NCBI GenBank assembly: GCA_964432875.1
Contig: CAYSPJ010000104.1
Location: 1 to 17,733, forward strand
DNA: 17,733 bases
Direction: 5' to 3'
DNA from: JACJYE01 sp964432875
GTDB taxonomy: Bacteria > Bacteroidota > Bacteroidia > Chitinophagales > Saprospiraceae
The notes under the pieces are model-generated. The model was given only the letters and a program-made list of their open reading frames with translations, was not told the DNA's origin and made no database searches. The position numbers and the translations under genes were made by a program. This document shows positions 1-6,958 of the stretch, piece after piece (within the stretch, counting starts at the first letter, position 1; the number at the start of each line of letters is the position of its first letter).

Positions 1-84
1 GCTGGCGCGGGGGCGGGTGTTGAAGCGATGAGGCAGCTTCTATTTAACAGAGCTTGTCTCGCCAATTCCCATCGCAACAAGTCT

Positions 85-125
85 AAAAAAAACGGCTGAA
101 AGCGCCACCGCGCCTCCAGCCGTTT
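85..125 (-). terminator. Rho-independent terminator of icd
   Basis: On the minus strand, 29 bases after the icd stop codon, a 9-bp stem (arms at 117-125 and 90-98) encloses a loop with its own GGCGC/GCGCT-type pairing. It is followed by a run of eight T (the complement of A85-A92). This is the expected form of an intrinsic terminator. The 84 bases to its left show no gene. Confidence 0.8.
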
Positions 126-154
126 GTGTCGTATCCGTTCAAGGCTTGCGCCTA

Positions 155-1420
155 TTACATATTGTCGATAATCTCCGTGCCAAATTCCGAGCACTTCAGC
201 AGCGTGGCCCCTTCCATCAGGCGGTGGAAATCGTAGGTGACCCGCTTGTTGGAAATCGCGCCTTCCACCCCTTTGAGGACGAGGTCGGCCGCTTCCTTCC
301 AGCCCATGTAACGGAACATCATCTCGCCAGAGAGGATGACCGAGCTGGGGTTCACCTTATCCTGGCCGGCGTACTTCGGCGCGGTGCCGTGGGTCGCTTC
401 GAAGATGGCCCGGCCGCTATGGTAGTTGATATTGGCACCTGGCGCGATGCCGATGCCGCCCACCTGGGCTGCCAGGGCGTCGGAGATATAGTCGCCATTC
501 AGGTTGAGGGTGGCGATGACCGAGTACTCTGAGGGTCGAGTCAGTATCTGCTGCAGGAAGGCATCGGCGATGGAGTCCTTGATGAGGAGGGCGCCTTTGG
601 CCAGGGCAGCGGACTGGGCTTCATTAGCCGCTTTTGTGCCCTGATCGGCAGCGATGCGGTCGTACTGTGCCCAGGTAAAGACCTTGTCGCCATAATTGCG
701 CTCGGCCAATTCGTAACCCCATTCCTTGAACTTGCCTTCGGTATATTTCATAATGTTGCCCTTGTGCACGAGCGTCAACGAGGGCAGATTGTTGTCAAGT
801 GCATAGTCGATAGCGGCGCTGACGAGGCGCTCAGTGCCTTCCACCGAAACGGGCTTGATGCCCAGAGAGACCGTATCCGGGAAACGGATTTGGGTTACGC
901 CCATTTCTTCGATCAGGAAATTTTTCAGCTTGGCCAATTCAGCCGTGCCATGCAGGTATTCGATACCGGCATAGATATCCTCCGTGTTTTCGCGGAAGAT
1001 GATCATGTCGATCTGGCTGGGGTCTTTCACCGGCGAGGGTACTCCGGTAAACCAACGTACGGGGCGTACGCAGGCGTATAAGTCTAGCTTCTGGCGCAGC
1101 GCCACATTCAGCGAACGGATGCCGCCACCCACCGGGGTAGTCAGCGGGCCTTTGATGGCGACCAGATATTCTTCGATGGCGTGCAGGGTTTCGTCCGGTA
1201 GCCACTCGCCTGTTTCATCGAAAGCTTTCTGCCCGGCCAACACTTCTTTCCAATGGATTTTGCGCGTACCGCCGTACGCTTTTTCAACGGCAGCGTCAAG
1301 GACGCGCTCGGAGGCAGCCCAGATATCAGGGCCGATGCCGTCTCCTTCGATGAAAGGGATGATGGGATCGTTAGGCACAATCAATTTGCCGTTTGCGATA
1401 CTTACTTTGTTTCCACTCAT
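155..1420 (-). CDS. icd: Isocitrate dehydrogenase, NADP-dependent
   Basis: Oxidatively decarboxylates isocitrate to 2-oxoglutarate in the cytoplasmic TCA cycle, yielding NADPH. The 421 residues match the length of the E. coli-type homodimeric enzyme (416). Visible motifs are the N-terminal EGDGIGP, the substrate loop GGGIRSLNVALRQ with Ser103 (equivalent to the E. coli phosphorylation site Ser113), RENTEDIYAGIE near 133-144, and the cofactor loop HGTAPKYAGQ. Lys349 and Tyr350, together with Tyr396 and Arg400, correspond to the E. coli residues that contact the 2'-phosphate of NADP, so NADP specificity is likely. The C-terminal LLKCSEFG motif is intact. The gene is monocistronic, diverges from ruvB across about 200 bases, and has its own terminator. 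Whether Ser103 is phosphorylated here is unknown; no AceK gene is in the window. Confidence 0.97.
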   Translation of the reverse strand: MSGNKVSIANGKLIVPNDPIIPFIEGDGIGPDIWAASERVLDAAVEKAYGGTRKIHWKEVLAGQKAFDETGEWLPDETLHAIEEYLVAIKGPLTTPVGGGIRSLNVALRQKLDLYACVRPVRWFTGVPSPVKDPSQIDMIIFRENTEDIYAGIEYLHGTAELAKLKNFLIEEMGVTQIRFPDTVSLGIKPVSVEGTERLVSAAIDYALDNNLPSLTLVHKGNIMKYTEGKFKEWGYELAERNYGDKVFTWAQYDRIAADQGTKAANEAQSAALAKGALLIKDSIADAFLQQILTRPSEYSVIATLNLNGDYISDALAAQVGGIGIAPGANINYHSGRAIFEATHGTAPKYAGQDKVNPSSVILSGEMMFRYMGWKEAADLVLKGVEGAISNKRVTYDFHRLMEGATLLKCSEFGTEIIDNM

Positions 1421-1498
1421 TTTATATTGTCGTTTTAATTTCAGGATCGAATCTTGCGCAATTTTAATGGTTTTGGGGGCCGTTTTTCAAAAGCAGCA

Positions 1499-1506
1499 CA
1501 AAGGTA
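1499..1506 (-). promoter_or_regulatory. Putative icd -7 element
   Basis: Read on the minus strand this is TACCTTTG, an exact match to the Bacteroidota -7 consensus TAnnTTTG, about 80 bases before the icd start. No convincing -33 TTTG lies at the usual 19-21 base spacing, so the assignment is tentative. Confidence 0.45.
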
Positions 1507-1588
1507 ATAAAATCTCCTTGCCGCAGGTAAAAAATCAAATCCAAAATAGTCGGGTAGCCGATAAGTACAGCATTTCGGGAAATCCTCT

Positions 1589-1596
1589 TAACTTTG
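1589..1596 (+). promoter_or_regulatory. Putative ruvB -7 element
   Basis: TAACTTTG is an exact match to the Bacteroidota -7 consensus TAnnTTTG and lies 21 bases before the ruvB start codon. This would leave a short leader of roughly 15 bases. No clear -33 element is seen. Confidence 0.5.
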
Positions 1597-1617
1597 GCAG
1601 CAAGATAAATCAGCAAT

Positions 1618-2637
1618 ATGCAAAATCCGGATCTGGATCCAAGCAATATACAGGAAGAGCAGTTGGAGCAGACGTTGAGGCCCAAGGCATTGGGGGAGTT
1701 CAGCGGGCAGGCCAAAATCGTGGAAAACCTGCGGATTTTCATCCAGGCTGCCAAACAGCGGGGCGAAGCCCTGGACCACGTGTTGCTGCACGGCCCGCCC
1801 GGCTTAGGCAAGACCACCCTTTCCCACATCATCGCCCATGAACTAGGCGCCAGCCTGAAGATGTCTTCGGGCCCGGTACTGGAAAAAGCTGGCGACCTGG
1901 CCGGCCTGCTCACCAACCTGGAGGAGGGCGACGTGCTTTTCATTGACGAAATCCACCGCCTCAACACCGTGGTGGAGGAATACCTCTACTCCGCCATGGA
2001 GGATTACCGCATCGACATCATGATCGATAGCGGCCCCAACGCCCGCAGCATTCAAATTGCGCTCAACCCCTTCACTCTGGTGGGCGCCACCACCCGCATG
2101 GGCCTGCTCACTGCCCCGATGCGCGCCCGCTTCGGTATCAACTGCCACCTCGACTACTACGATGTGGCGACGCTGAAGGGCATCATCCACCGCTCGGCTG
2201 GCATACTCAAAGCACCCATCACCGATCCGGGGGCGGCCGAGATCGCCCGCCGCAGCCGCGGCACGCCCCGCATCGCCAACGCCCTGCTGCGCCGCATCCG
2301 CGACTTCGCCCAGATCAAGGGCAATGGCACCATCGACCTGGAGATTGCCCACTTCGGCCTTTCCGCCCTCAATGTAGATGAAGGCGGCCTGGACGAAATG
2401 GACAACAAGATACTCTCCACCATCATCCACAAGTTCAAAGGCGGGCCAGTAGGCATCACCACCATCTCCACCGCCGTAGGCGAGGAGGCGGGCACCATCG
2501 AAGAGGTGCATGAGCCCTTCCTCATCATGGAGGGCTACATCCAGCGCACCCCCCGCGGGCGCGAGGCTACCGAGAAAGCCTACAAGCACCTGGGCGTGGT
2601 GCCGCCAGGCAGAGCGGGGACTTTGTTTGATCAATAA
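1618..2637 (+). CDS. ruvB: Holliday junction branch migration ATPase RuvB
   Basis: AAA+ motor that forms hexamers with RuvA and drives branch migration of Holliday junctions in recombinational repair. The 339 residues are full length for the family. Visible are the Walker A motif GPPGLGKTT (about residues 60-68), Walker B LFIDEIHR (about 105-112), the RuvB-type YLYSAMEDYRID stretch, sensor 1 GATTRMG, the arginine-finger region MRARFG, and the sensor 2/winged-helix end with RGTPRIANALLRR and YIQRTPRGR. The start is the ATG at 1618, 21 bases after a -7-like TAACTTTG. The next gene begins nine bases after its stop, so the two are probably cotranscribed. ruvA and ruvC are not in the window, which is common in this phylum. 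Confidence 0.98.
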   Translation: MQNPDLDPSNIQEEQLEQTLRPKALGEFSGQAKIVENLRIFIQAAKQRGEALDHVLLHGPPGLGKTTLSHIIAHELGASLKMSSGPVLEKAGDLAGLLTNLEEGDVLFIDEIHRLNTVVEEYLYSAMEDYRIDIMIDSGPNARSIQIALNPFTLVGATTRMGLLTAPMRARFGINCHLDYYDVATLKGIIHRSAGILKAPITDPGAAEIARRSRGTPRIANALLRRIRDFAQIKGNGTIDLEIAHFGLSALNVDEGGLDEMDNKILSTIIHKFKGGPVGITTISTAVGEEAGTIEEVHEPFLIMEGYIQRTPRGREATEKAYKHLGVVPPGRAGTLFDQ

Positions 2638-2646
2638 AATCGAGCC

Positions 2647-3168
2647 ATGAAAAAACGCTACCCCCGCACGCTCTCCTCCGGCGCCAACAACACCGTCATC
2701 GCCTTATCGGAGACGGAGGCGGCCAAGCTCTTCAGCGGCGATACCCGCTCCGACATCGGCTCGGAAGCGGAAAAGATGAAGTATGCGAATGCTATCAATA
2801 GCTTGGTGGTGCGCTTCCTTCGCCTCGATGTACTGGATGAGGGGACGGAAGCCTTGGTCATGGAGCGTTTGTATCCCATGGATTATCGGGCCTACGAGTA
2901 CGAGCGCCGCGAGCTGTGGCTAGAGGTATTCGAAGACGAGTTGCGGGAACTGCATCGCGAGGGTTTCGCGCACCGCGACCTGCGGCGCCCGTCTGATATG
3001 CCCGGCGAGCGATTCGACAATATCTTCTTGACTTCTACTGGAATCCGTTTGATCGATGTGGGGATATCCGCCTTACGCTCGCAAGTGGGCGAGCGGCTAT
3101 TCGCCCGTTTCGTCGAGCAAGAGTTGAAAGAGCTCGAGCTATTCCGGGAATTCCTGCTGTCGCGCTGA
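2647..3168 (+). CDS. Small protein-kinase-fold protein (RIO/eukaryote-like), function unknown
   Basis: I do not recognise a named family, but the 173 residues carry the landmarks of a protein-kinase fold in the right order. AAKLF with Lys27 stands where the ATP-binding lysine is expected, and Glu41 could be its helix-C partner. HRDL at 109-112 is the catalytic loop, with Asn125 in FDNIF as the metal-binding Asn. Asp137 in LIDVG is the DFG-equivalent. There is no obvious glycine-rich loop beyond SSGANNTV (10-17), and the whole C-lobe after DVG is only about 34 residues, far shorter than in a canonical kinase (250 or more). No signal peptide or membrane segment is seen. It starts nine bases after ruvB, suggesting cotranscription. 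It could be an active minimal kinase, a small-molecule kinase relative or a pseudokinase. The kinase-fold reading is inference from motifs. Confidence 0.75.
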   Translation: MKKRYPRTLSSGANNTVIALSETEAAKLFSGDTRSDIGSEAEKMKYANAINSLVVRFLRLDVLDEGTEALVMERLYPMDYRAYEYERRELWLEVFEDELRELHREGFAHRDLRRPSDMPGERFDNIFLTSTGIRLIDVGISALRSQVGERLFARFVEQELKELELFREFLLSR

Positions 3169-3200
3169 GTTTCGCGAGCAATTCGTATCTTGCCCCCCCA

Positions 3201-3243
3201 CTTTCGGGAAGTTCGCCAAGCCGGCTCCAAGACTTCCCGAAAG
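3201..3243. repeat. 12-bp inverted repeat (copy 1) before the ThDP enzyme gene
   Basis: CTTTCGGGAAGT at 3201-3212 is perfectly complementary to ACTTCCCGAAAG at 3232-3243, with a 19-base spacer. The right arm ends one base before the ATG at 3244. The same arm sequence and almost the same overall length recur at 10281-10322. In RNA it would form a stable hairpin between the kinase-like gene and the start codon of the next gene. There is no T-run after it, so it is not a typical terminator. Confidence 0.85.
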
Positions 3244-5007
3244 ATGTCAGAGGAAAAACAAAACGAAATCATCGCTAGTATGAACGGAGGACACCTCATC
3301 GCCAAAATCTTGCAGCAATACGGTATCGAACACCTGTTCACCTTATGTGGCGGGCACATCGCACCGATTTATGTAGAAGCCGAAAAGCTCGGCATCCAGG
3401 TCATCGACGTGCGGGGCGAAGCCTCGGCTGTCTTTGCCGCCGATGCTGCCGCCCGGCTCAGCGGTAGGCCTGGGGTGGCAGCCGTGACCGCTGGTCCCGG
3501 CGTGACCAATGCCGTCACTGCGCTCAAGAATGCCCAGATGGCCCAGTCGCCCGTGCTGCTGCTAGGCGGGGCTACGGCCACCCTGCTGCGCGGGCGTGGC
3601 GCTTTGCAAGACATCGACCAGATGGCCTTGATGACGCCTTTAGTCAAGTGGGCCGGGCGGGCCAAGCGCCTGCGCGACATCGCGCCCATGCTCAACAAAG
3701 CCCTGCAGATCGCCTGCAGCGGCACCCCAGGCCCCGTATTCCTGGAGCTGCCGGTGGATTTGCTCTACGACGAATCGACCGTGCGTGAATGGTACGGACA
3801 CAAGAACACGGGTGGAAAGAGCCTGTCCGAAAAAGCTTTGCAATGGTATATCAACCGCCACGTCAACAAGCTTTTTCGCGGGATGGCGGCTTACCCCTTG
3901 CCGCCAGCGGAGCCAGGGCGGTGGCCGGCCGTCAAGCCGTCAGCGGTACAAGCCGTGGCGGAAGATTTGCGCCGGGCTGAGCGCCCAGTAGCCATCATCA
4001 GCAGCGGGGCGATGATGCTGCCCCAGCAGGCACAGCGCCTTTCGGAGGCCATAAAAAGCCTGGGCGTGCCTGTGTACTTGAGCGGTATGGCACGCGGATT
4101 GGCCGGCCATGCCAACGAAGTTCAATACCGCCATCAGCGCCGGAAAGCCCTGCGCAGTGCCGATCTCATCCTGCTCTGCGGCGTGCCGGCCGATTTTCGT
4201 TTAGATTACGGCAGCCACCTCGGGCGCAAAGCGCGCAAGATCGCCATCAGCCGCCATCGCCCGGATTTGAAGAAGAACCTATCGCCCCAGCGAGCAATCC
4301 TGGCCGACCCAGGCGAGTTCCTTATCGCGCTTGCGGAAGAAGGCGGCACTTGGCCTTCCTGGCAGCCGTGGAAAGCCGCCCTCCATGAAAATGAAGCTGC
4401 CCGCGAAGCAGAGATCCAACAGATGGCTGCTCAGCCGACACCAGGCATCAACCCGGTCGAGCTATTCCTCGCCACGGAAAAACGCCTGCCTGCCAACTCG
4501 GTGCTCATCGCCGATGGGGGCGACTTTGCCGCCACCGCTTCCTACACCCTGCGCCCCCGAAAGCCATTGGGCTGGCTTGATCCCGGTGCTTTTGGAACCC
4601 TGGGGGTAGGCGGAGGCTTTGCCCTGGGGGCTGCCATTTACCATCCCGGCGATTACATCTGGATCATCTATGGCGATGGCAGCGCAGCTTATAGCATGAT
4701 GGAATTCGATACCTTCAAAAAATATGGCATGAAGGTGTGTGCCATCATCGGCAACAACGGCTCCTGGGAGCAGATCGCCCGCGACCAGGTCAAGATACTG
4801 GGCGCAGCGACGGCGACGGATTTGCCTAAATCGGATTATCACCTCGTCGCGCAGGCCTTTGGCGGGCAGGGCCGAAGGGTGGAGACGCTACAGGAATACG
4901 AAGCTGCCTTGACCGAGGCGATGGCCTGCATGGATCAGGGCACCCCTTATGTCATCAACGCCATTATCGGCTCGACGGCTTTCCGGGAGGGCAGTATTTC
5001 GATGTAG
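3244..5007 (+). CDS. ThDP-dependent enzyme of the ILVBL/HACL2 type (acetolactate synthase-like)
   Basis: Predicted thiamine-diphosphate enzyme of 587 residues with the three-domain layout of the acetolactate synthase/2-hydroxyacyl-CoA lyase superfamily. The Pyr domain includes LFTLCGGHIAPIYVEAEKLG and the probable catalytic Glu59 in RGEASAVFAADAAARLSG. A central domain follows, and then a PP domain with the ThDP/Mg motif starting at GDG (477-479) and ending at Asn504-Asn505. Many stretches closely resemble human ILVBL as I recall it: NAQMAQSPVLLLGGA, GTPGPVFLELPVDLLY, GMARGL, and near the C-terminus ADGGDF, WLDPGAFGTLGVGGGFALGA, EFDTFKK and FREGSI. Animal ILVBL/HACL2 cleaves 2-hydroxyacyl-CoAs, so a lyase role is possible but is inference; acetolactate synthesis is less likely. 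No transmembrane anchor is evident. The chosen start is the ATG at 3244; the ATG at 3280 (575 residues) is a fair alternative. An upstream TTG at 3190 lies before the inverted repeat and is rejected. Confidence 0.88.
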   Translation: MSEEKQNEIIASMNGGHLIAKILQQYGIEHLFTLCGGHIAPIYVEAEKLGIQVIDVRGEASAVFAADAAARLSGRPGVAAVTAGPGVTNAVTALKNAQMAQSPVLLLGGATATLLRGRGALQDIDQMALMTPLVKWAGRAKRLRDIAPMLNKALQIACSGTPGPVFLELPVDLLYDESTVREWYGHKNTGGKSLSEKALQWYINRHVNKLFRGMAAYPLPPAEPGRWPAVKPSAVQAVAEDLRRAERPVAIISSGAMMLPQQAQRLSEAIKSLGVPVYLSGMARGLAGHANEVQYRHQRRKALRSADLILLCGVPADFRLDYGSHLGRKARKIAISRHRPDLKKNLSPQRAILADPGEFLIALAEEGGTWPSWQPWKAALHENEAAREAEIQQMAAQPTPGINPVELFLATEKRLPANSVLIADGGDFAATASYTLRPRKPLGWLDPGAFGTLGVGGGFALGAAIYHPGDYIWIIYGDGSAAYSMMEFDTFKKYGMKVCAIIGNNGSWEQIARDQVKILGAATATDLPKSDYHLVAQAFGGQGRRVETLQEYEAALTEAMACMDQGTPYVINAIIGSTAFREGSISM

Positions 5008-5049
5008 TGTCCGTCCATTTAGTCGGGGCAGAAGGTAGCTTAGCGATCC

Positions 5050-5673
5050 TCAACGCTTCGGAAAGAAGATGGGATGCCGGAAGTTATACTCCTTAATGAA
5101 ATTCTGTGCTTTGTCCTTTTTTTTGCCTTTTGCCTTTTTGTATTCCTGAAAAAGCTCAGGGTCGCGCTGGAGGAGTTTTTCAACGGCTTTGGGTTTGAAG
5201 CGGGTAAAATCGCCTGTTTCATAATCGAGCACGAACAGTTTGCCCGTGCCCTCGGTGCGGGTCGCCTGGTATTGCTCTCCGGGGTTGAGGAAAGAAGTGT
5301 AGCGGTCGACCATATCAATCTGTTGAAGCAGACAGATTTTGCCGATAATCTCAAAGCGGTACTGCTTGGAGTAGAAAACCTCTTGCCCGTTGGCGTAGCC
5401 AAAGATATCATCCGTGTTTACATAAACGATTTCGTTATTGCGGTTGTAGCGGAATTGCTTGGCCCCCAGCAAGTACTGGAAATAGCGCGGGGAAGTATAA
5501 TCCGCGTCGAAGATGATATCTTCAGGCCGCAGCGGCTTATTGGCTTTCCAGTCCTCGATGGTGAGATACAGGCCGCGGGCGAAGCGGAAGTCCTGGGTGT
5601 AGCGTTCTTCGTTTTGAGCAAGGAGCGCCAGGCTCGGCAGGCTGAAGGTTAAAAAAAGGAAGATTGCTCTCAT
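5050..5673 (-). CDS. Exported protein of unknown function
   Basis: I do not recognise this 207-residue protein. It begins with a clear signal peptide (MRAIFLFLTFSLPSLALLAQ, cleavage after about residue 19-20) and lacks a lipobox cysteine, so it is probably periplasmic or secreted. The mature part is rich in Tyr, Phe and charged residues. It includes a region mentioning YFQYLLGAKQFRYNRNNEIV (about 65-84) and ends in a strongly basic stretch EYKKAKGKKKDK before a short hydrophobic/aromatic tail. No T9SS sorting domain is visible. It converges on the ThDP enzyme gene with only 42 bases between the stop codons and no clear terminator there. Upstream lies a roughly 150-base gap shared with the divergent sulfurtransferase gene. 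Confidence 0.8.
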   Translation of the reverse strand: MRAIFLFLTFSLPSLALLAQNEERYTQDFRFARGLYLTIEDWKANKPLRPEDIIFDADYTSPRYFQYLLGAKQFRYNRNNEIVYVNTDDIFGYANGQEVFYSKQYRFEIIGKICLLQQIDMVDRYTSFLNPGEQYQATRTEGTGKLFVLDYETGDFTRFKPKAVEKLLQRDPELFQEYKKAKGKKKDKAQNFIKEYNFRHPIFFPKR

Positions 5674-5757
5674 GGTTTTTCTTTTAATAATGGAATATGA
5701 GGGTGCTTTGTTTTATTGGATCGGGGCCTTGTGCTGGCGGCTAAACGAAAACTGCGG

Positions 5758-5803
5758 CAATTTTGCCAGAGATGCTGTTTTTCAATTCAAAATCATATCT
5801 TTC
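5758..5803 (+). promoter_or_regulatory. Candidate promoter region for the sulfurtransferase gene
   Basis: Two near-matches to the Bacteroidota -7 element (TAnnTTTG) precede the preferred start at 5829: CAATTTTG at 5758-5765 and TATCTTTC at 5796-5803. Each differs by one base and neither has a good -33 partner. The first sits inside a small near-palindrome, GGCAATTTTGCC. Confidence 0.25.
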
Positions 5804-5828
5804 GGGCGGCTTAATAAACTTTGACGAT

Positions 5829-6674
5829 ATGCCCTATACCACCCTAATCAGCGCGGAAGCCCTCCGCGCCAATCTCGGCCAGCCCGGCTGGCTGGTGATA
5901 GACTGCCGCTTCAGCCTGGCCGATACCGCAGCCGGGCAGCGCGCTTATGCCGAATCGCACATCTCCGGCGCTTTATATGCCCATCTCGATGAAGATTTAT
6001 CCGGGCCCATCCGCCCGGGGCAGACCGGGCGGCATCCCCTGCCCAGCCTGGAGGTTGCGGCAGCGCGCTTTGCCGCCTGGGGCATCGGCGCCGATACCCA
6101 GGTCGTAGCGTATGACGACATGGCGGGTGGCATCGCCGCGCGCCTGTGGTGGATGCTGCGCTGGCTGGGCCACGAGGCCGTCGCGGTGATGGACGGCGGC
6201 TGGCAGGCCTGGCAGGCCGCTGGCTATCCCGTTGACGCCGAAGTGCCACAGCCGCAGCCTACGGTCTTCACCCCTCAGCCTCGCCCTGGGATGTGGGTAG
6301 ATGCCGCAACGGTGGATCAAATCCGCCGCTCGCCGGAATACCGGGTGGTGGACTCCCGCACGCCCGAGCGCTACCGCGGCGAAGTGGAGCCGATTGACCC
6401 AGTGGCGGGGCATATCCCCGGGGCGCTCAACCTGCCGCACCCCGGCAATATCGCCCCGGATGGCAAGCTCCGCTCGCCCGAGGAACTGCGCCGCCGATTC
6501 CAGGATGCCCTGGGCGATACGCCGCCGGATCACACTGCTTTCTACTGCGGCTCCGGCGTGACGGCTTGCTTCAATATCCTGGCTTACCAGCATGCTGGTC
6601 TGGGCGAAGCCTTGCTCTACCCCGGCTCCTGGAGCGAGTGGATCACGGACTCCGCCAGGGAAGTCGCTAGCTGA
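5829..6674 (+). CDS. sseA: Two-domain sulfurtransferase (3-mercaptopyruvate/thiosulfate type)
   Basis: Transfers sulfane sulfur from 3-mercaptopyruvate or thiosulfate to a thiol or cyanide acceptor in the cytoplasm. It has tandem rhodanese domains. The N-terminal, non-catalytic domain (about 1-135) contains VIDCRFSL, HISGALYAHLDEDLSG, TGRHPLP and VMDGGWQAW. The catalytic C-terminal domain (about 155-275) contains VVDSRTPERYRGEVEPIDP, GHIPGALNLP and the active loop with Cys240 in YCGSGVTAC. The CGSGVTA loop is the form found in mercaptopyruvate sulfurtransferases (E. coli SseA, human MPST), as against CRKGVTA in liver rhodanese. From the ATG at 5829 the protein is 281 residues, the same as E. 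coli SseA. Upstream in-frame starts (TTG 5763, ATG 5772) add residues that do not look like the family and are rejected. No signal peptide is seen. Confidence 0.93.
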   Translation: MPYTTLISAEALRANLGQPGWLVIDCRFSLADTAAGQRAYAESHISGALYAHLDEDLSGPIRPGQTGRHPLPSLEVAAARFAAWGIGADTQVVAYDDMAGGIAARLWWMLRWLGHEAVAVMDGGWQAWQAAGYPVDAEVPQPQPTVFTPQPRPGMWVDAATVDQIRRSPEYRVVDSRTPERYRGEVEPIDPVAGHIPGALNLPHPGNIAPDGKLRSPEELRRRFQDALGDTPPDHTAFYCGSGVTACFNILAYQHAGLGEALLYPGSWSEWITDSAREVAS

Positions 6675-6958
6675 ATCGGTTCGAAGCCCAATGCTAGTCT
6701 TTGTATCGGCGTGGCCCCCTTTCGGCTATCCCTTTTAGGGACGCTAGGGACACCACGGACACGGGGGACAAGAGCGTTTCCTGCTTTCGCGACTTCCCAC
6801 TTCCCTTGCTCGCTACGGTCTGCTGCCGTGCGCAGATCAAGATGCAGGACTGTGACCGACCCGAGGTAGCACCAGGACGATAAGCGTACTAAATTTCGCG
6901 TTATTTTTCGAACTTTGCGCTTTAAACCACGCAACAACCATACATCAATCCAAGCAAA
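6675..6958. other. Intergenic stretch with short degenerate repeats
   Basis: No credible gene lies in these 284 bases. Read on the minus strand there is an imperfect 9-base tandem repeat of the type GTGTCCGTG/GTGTCCCTA/GCGTCCCTA (about 6735-6765). There is also a twofold tandem GGGAAGT (6792-6805), related to the arm of the inverted repeats elsewhere in the window. GAACTTTG at 6910-6917 differs by one base from the -7 consensus and may belong to the promoter of the following gene. Confidence 0.4.

Noticed and set aside
1843..2634. 263-codon open frame antisense to ruvB
   Set aside because: Shadow of a highly conserved gene; its composition (Ala, Gly, Val, Asp, His) is typical of antisense translation.
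3190..3243. TTG start extending the ThDP enzyme by 18 residues
   Set aside because: The extension would be encoded by the inverted repeat and does not resemble the N-terminus of the family; ATG 3244 or 3280 fits better.
3244..5007. Biosynthetic acetolactate synthase (ilvB)
   Set aside because: It has general similarity, but the specific stretches follow ILVBL/HACL2, and no small subunit or other branched-chain amino acid genes are adjacent.
5008..5049. Bidirectional terminator between the converging genes
   Set aside because: No stem with a flanking T-run could be found in these 42 bases.
5763..5828. Upstream TTG/ATG starts for the sulfurtransferase
   Set aside because: The added residues do not resemble SseA, and the ATG at 5829 gives exactly the usual 281 residues.
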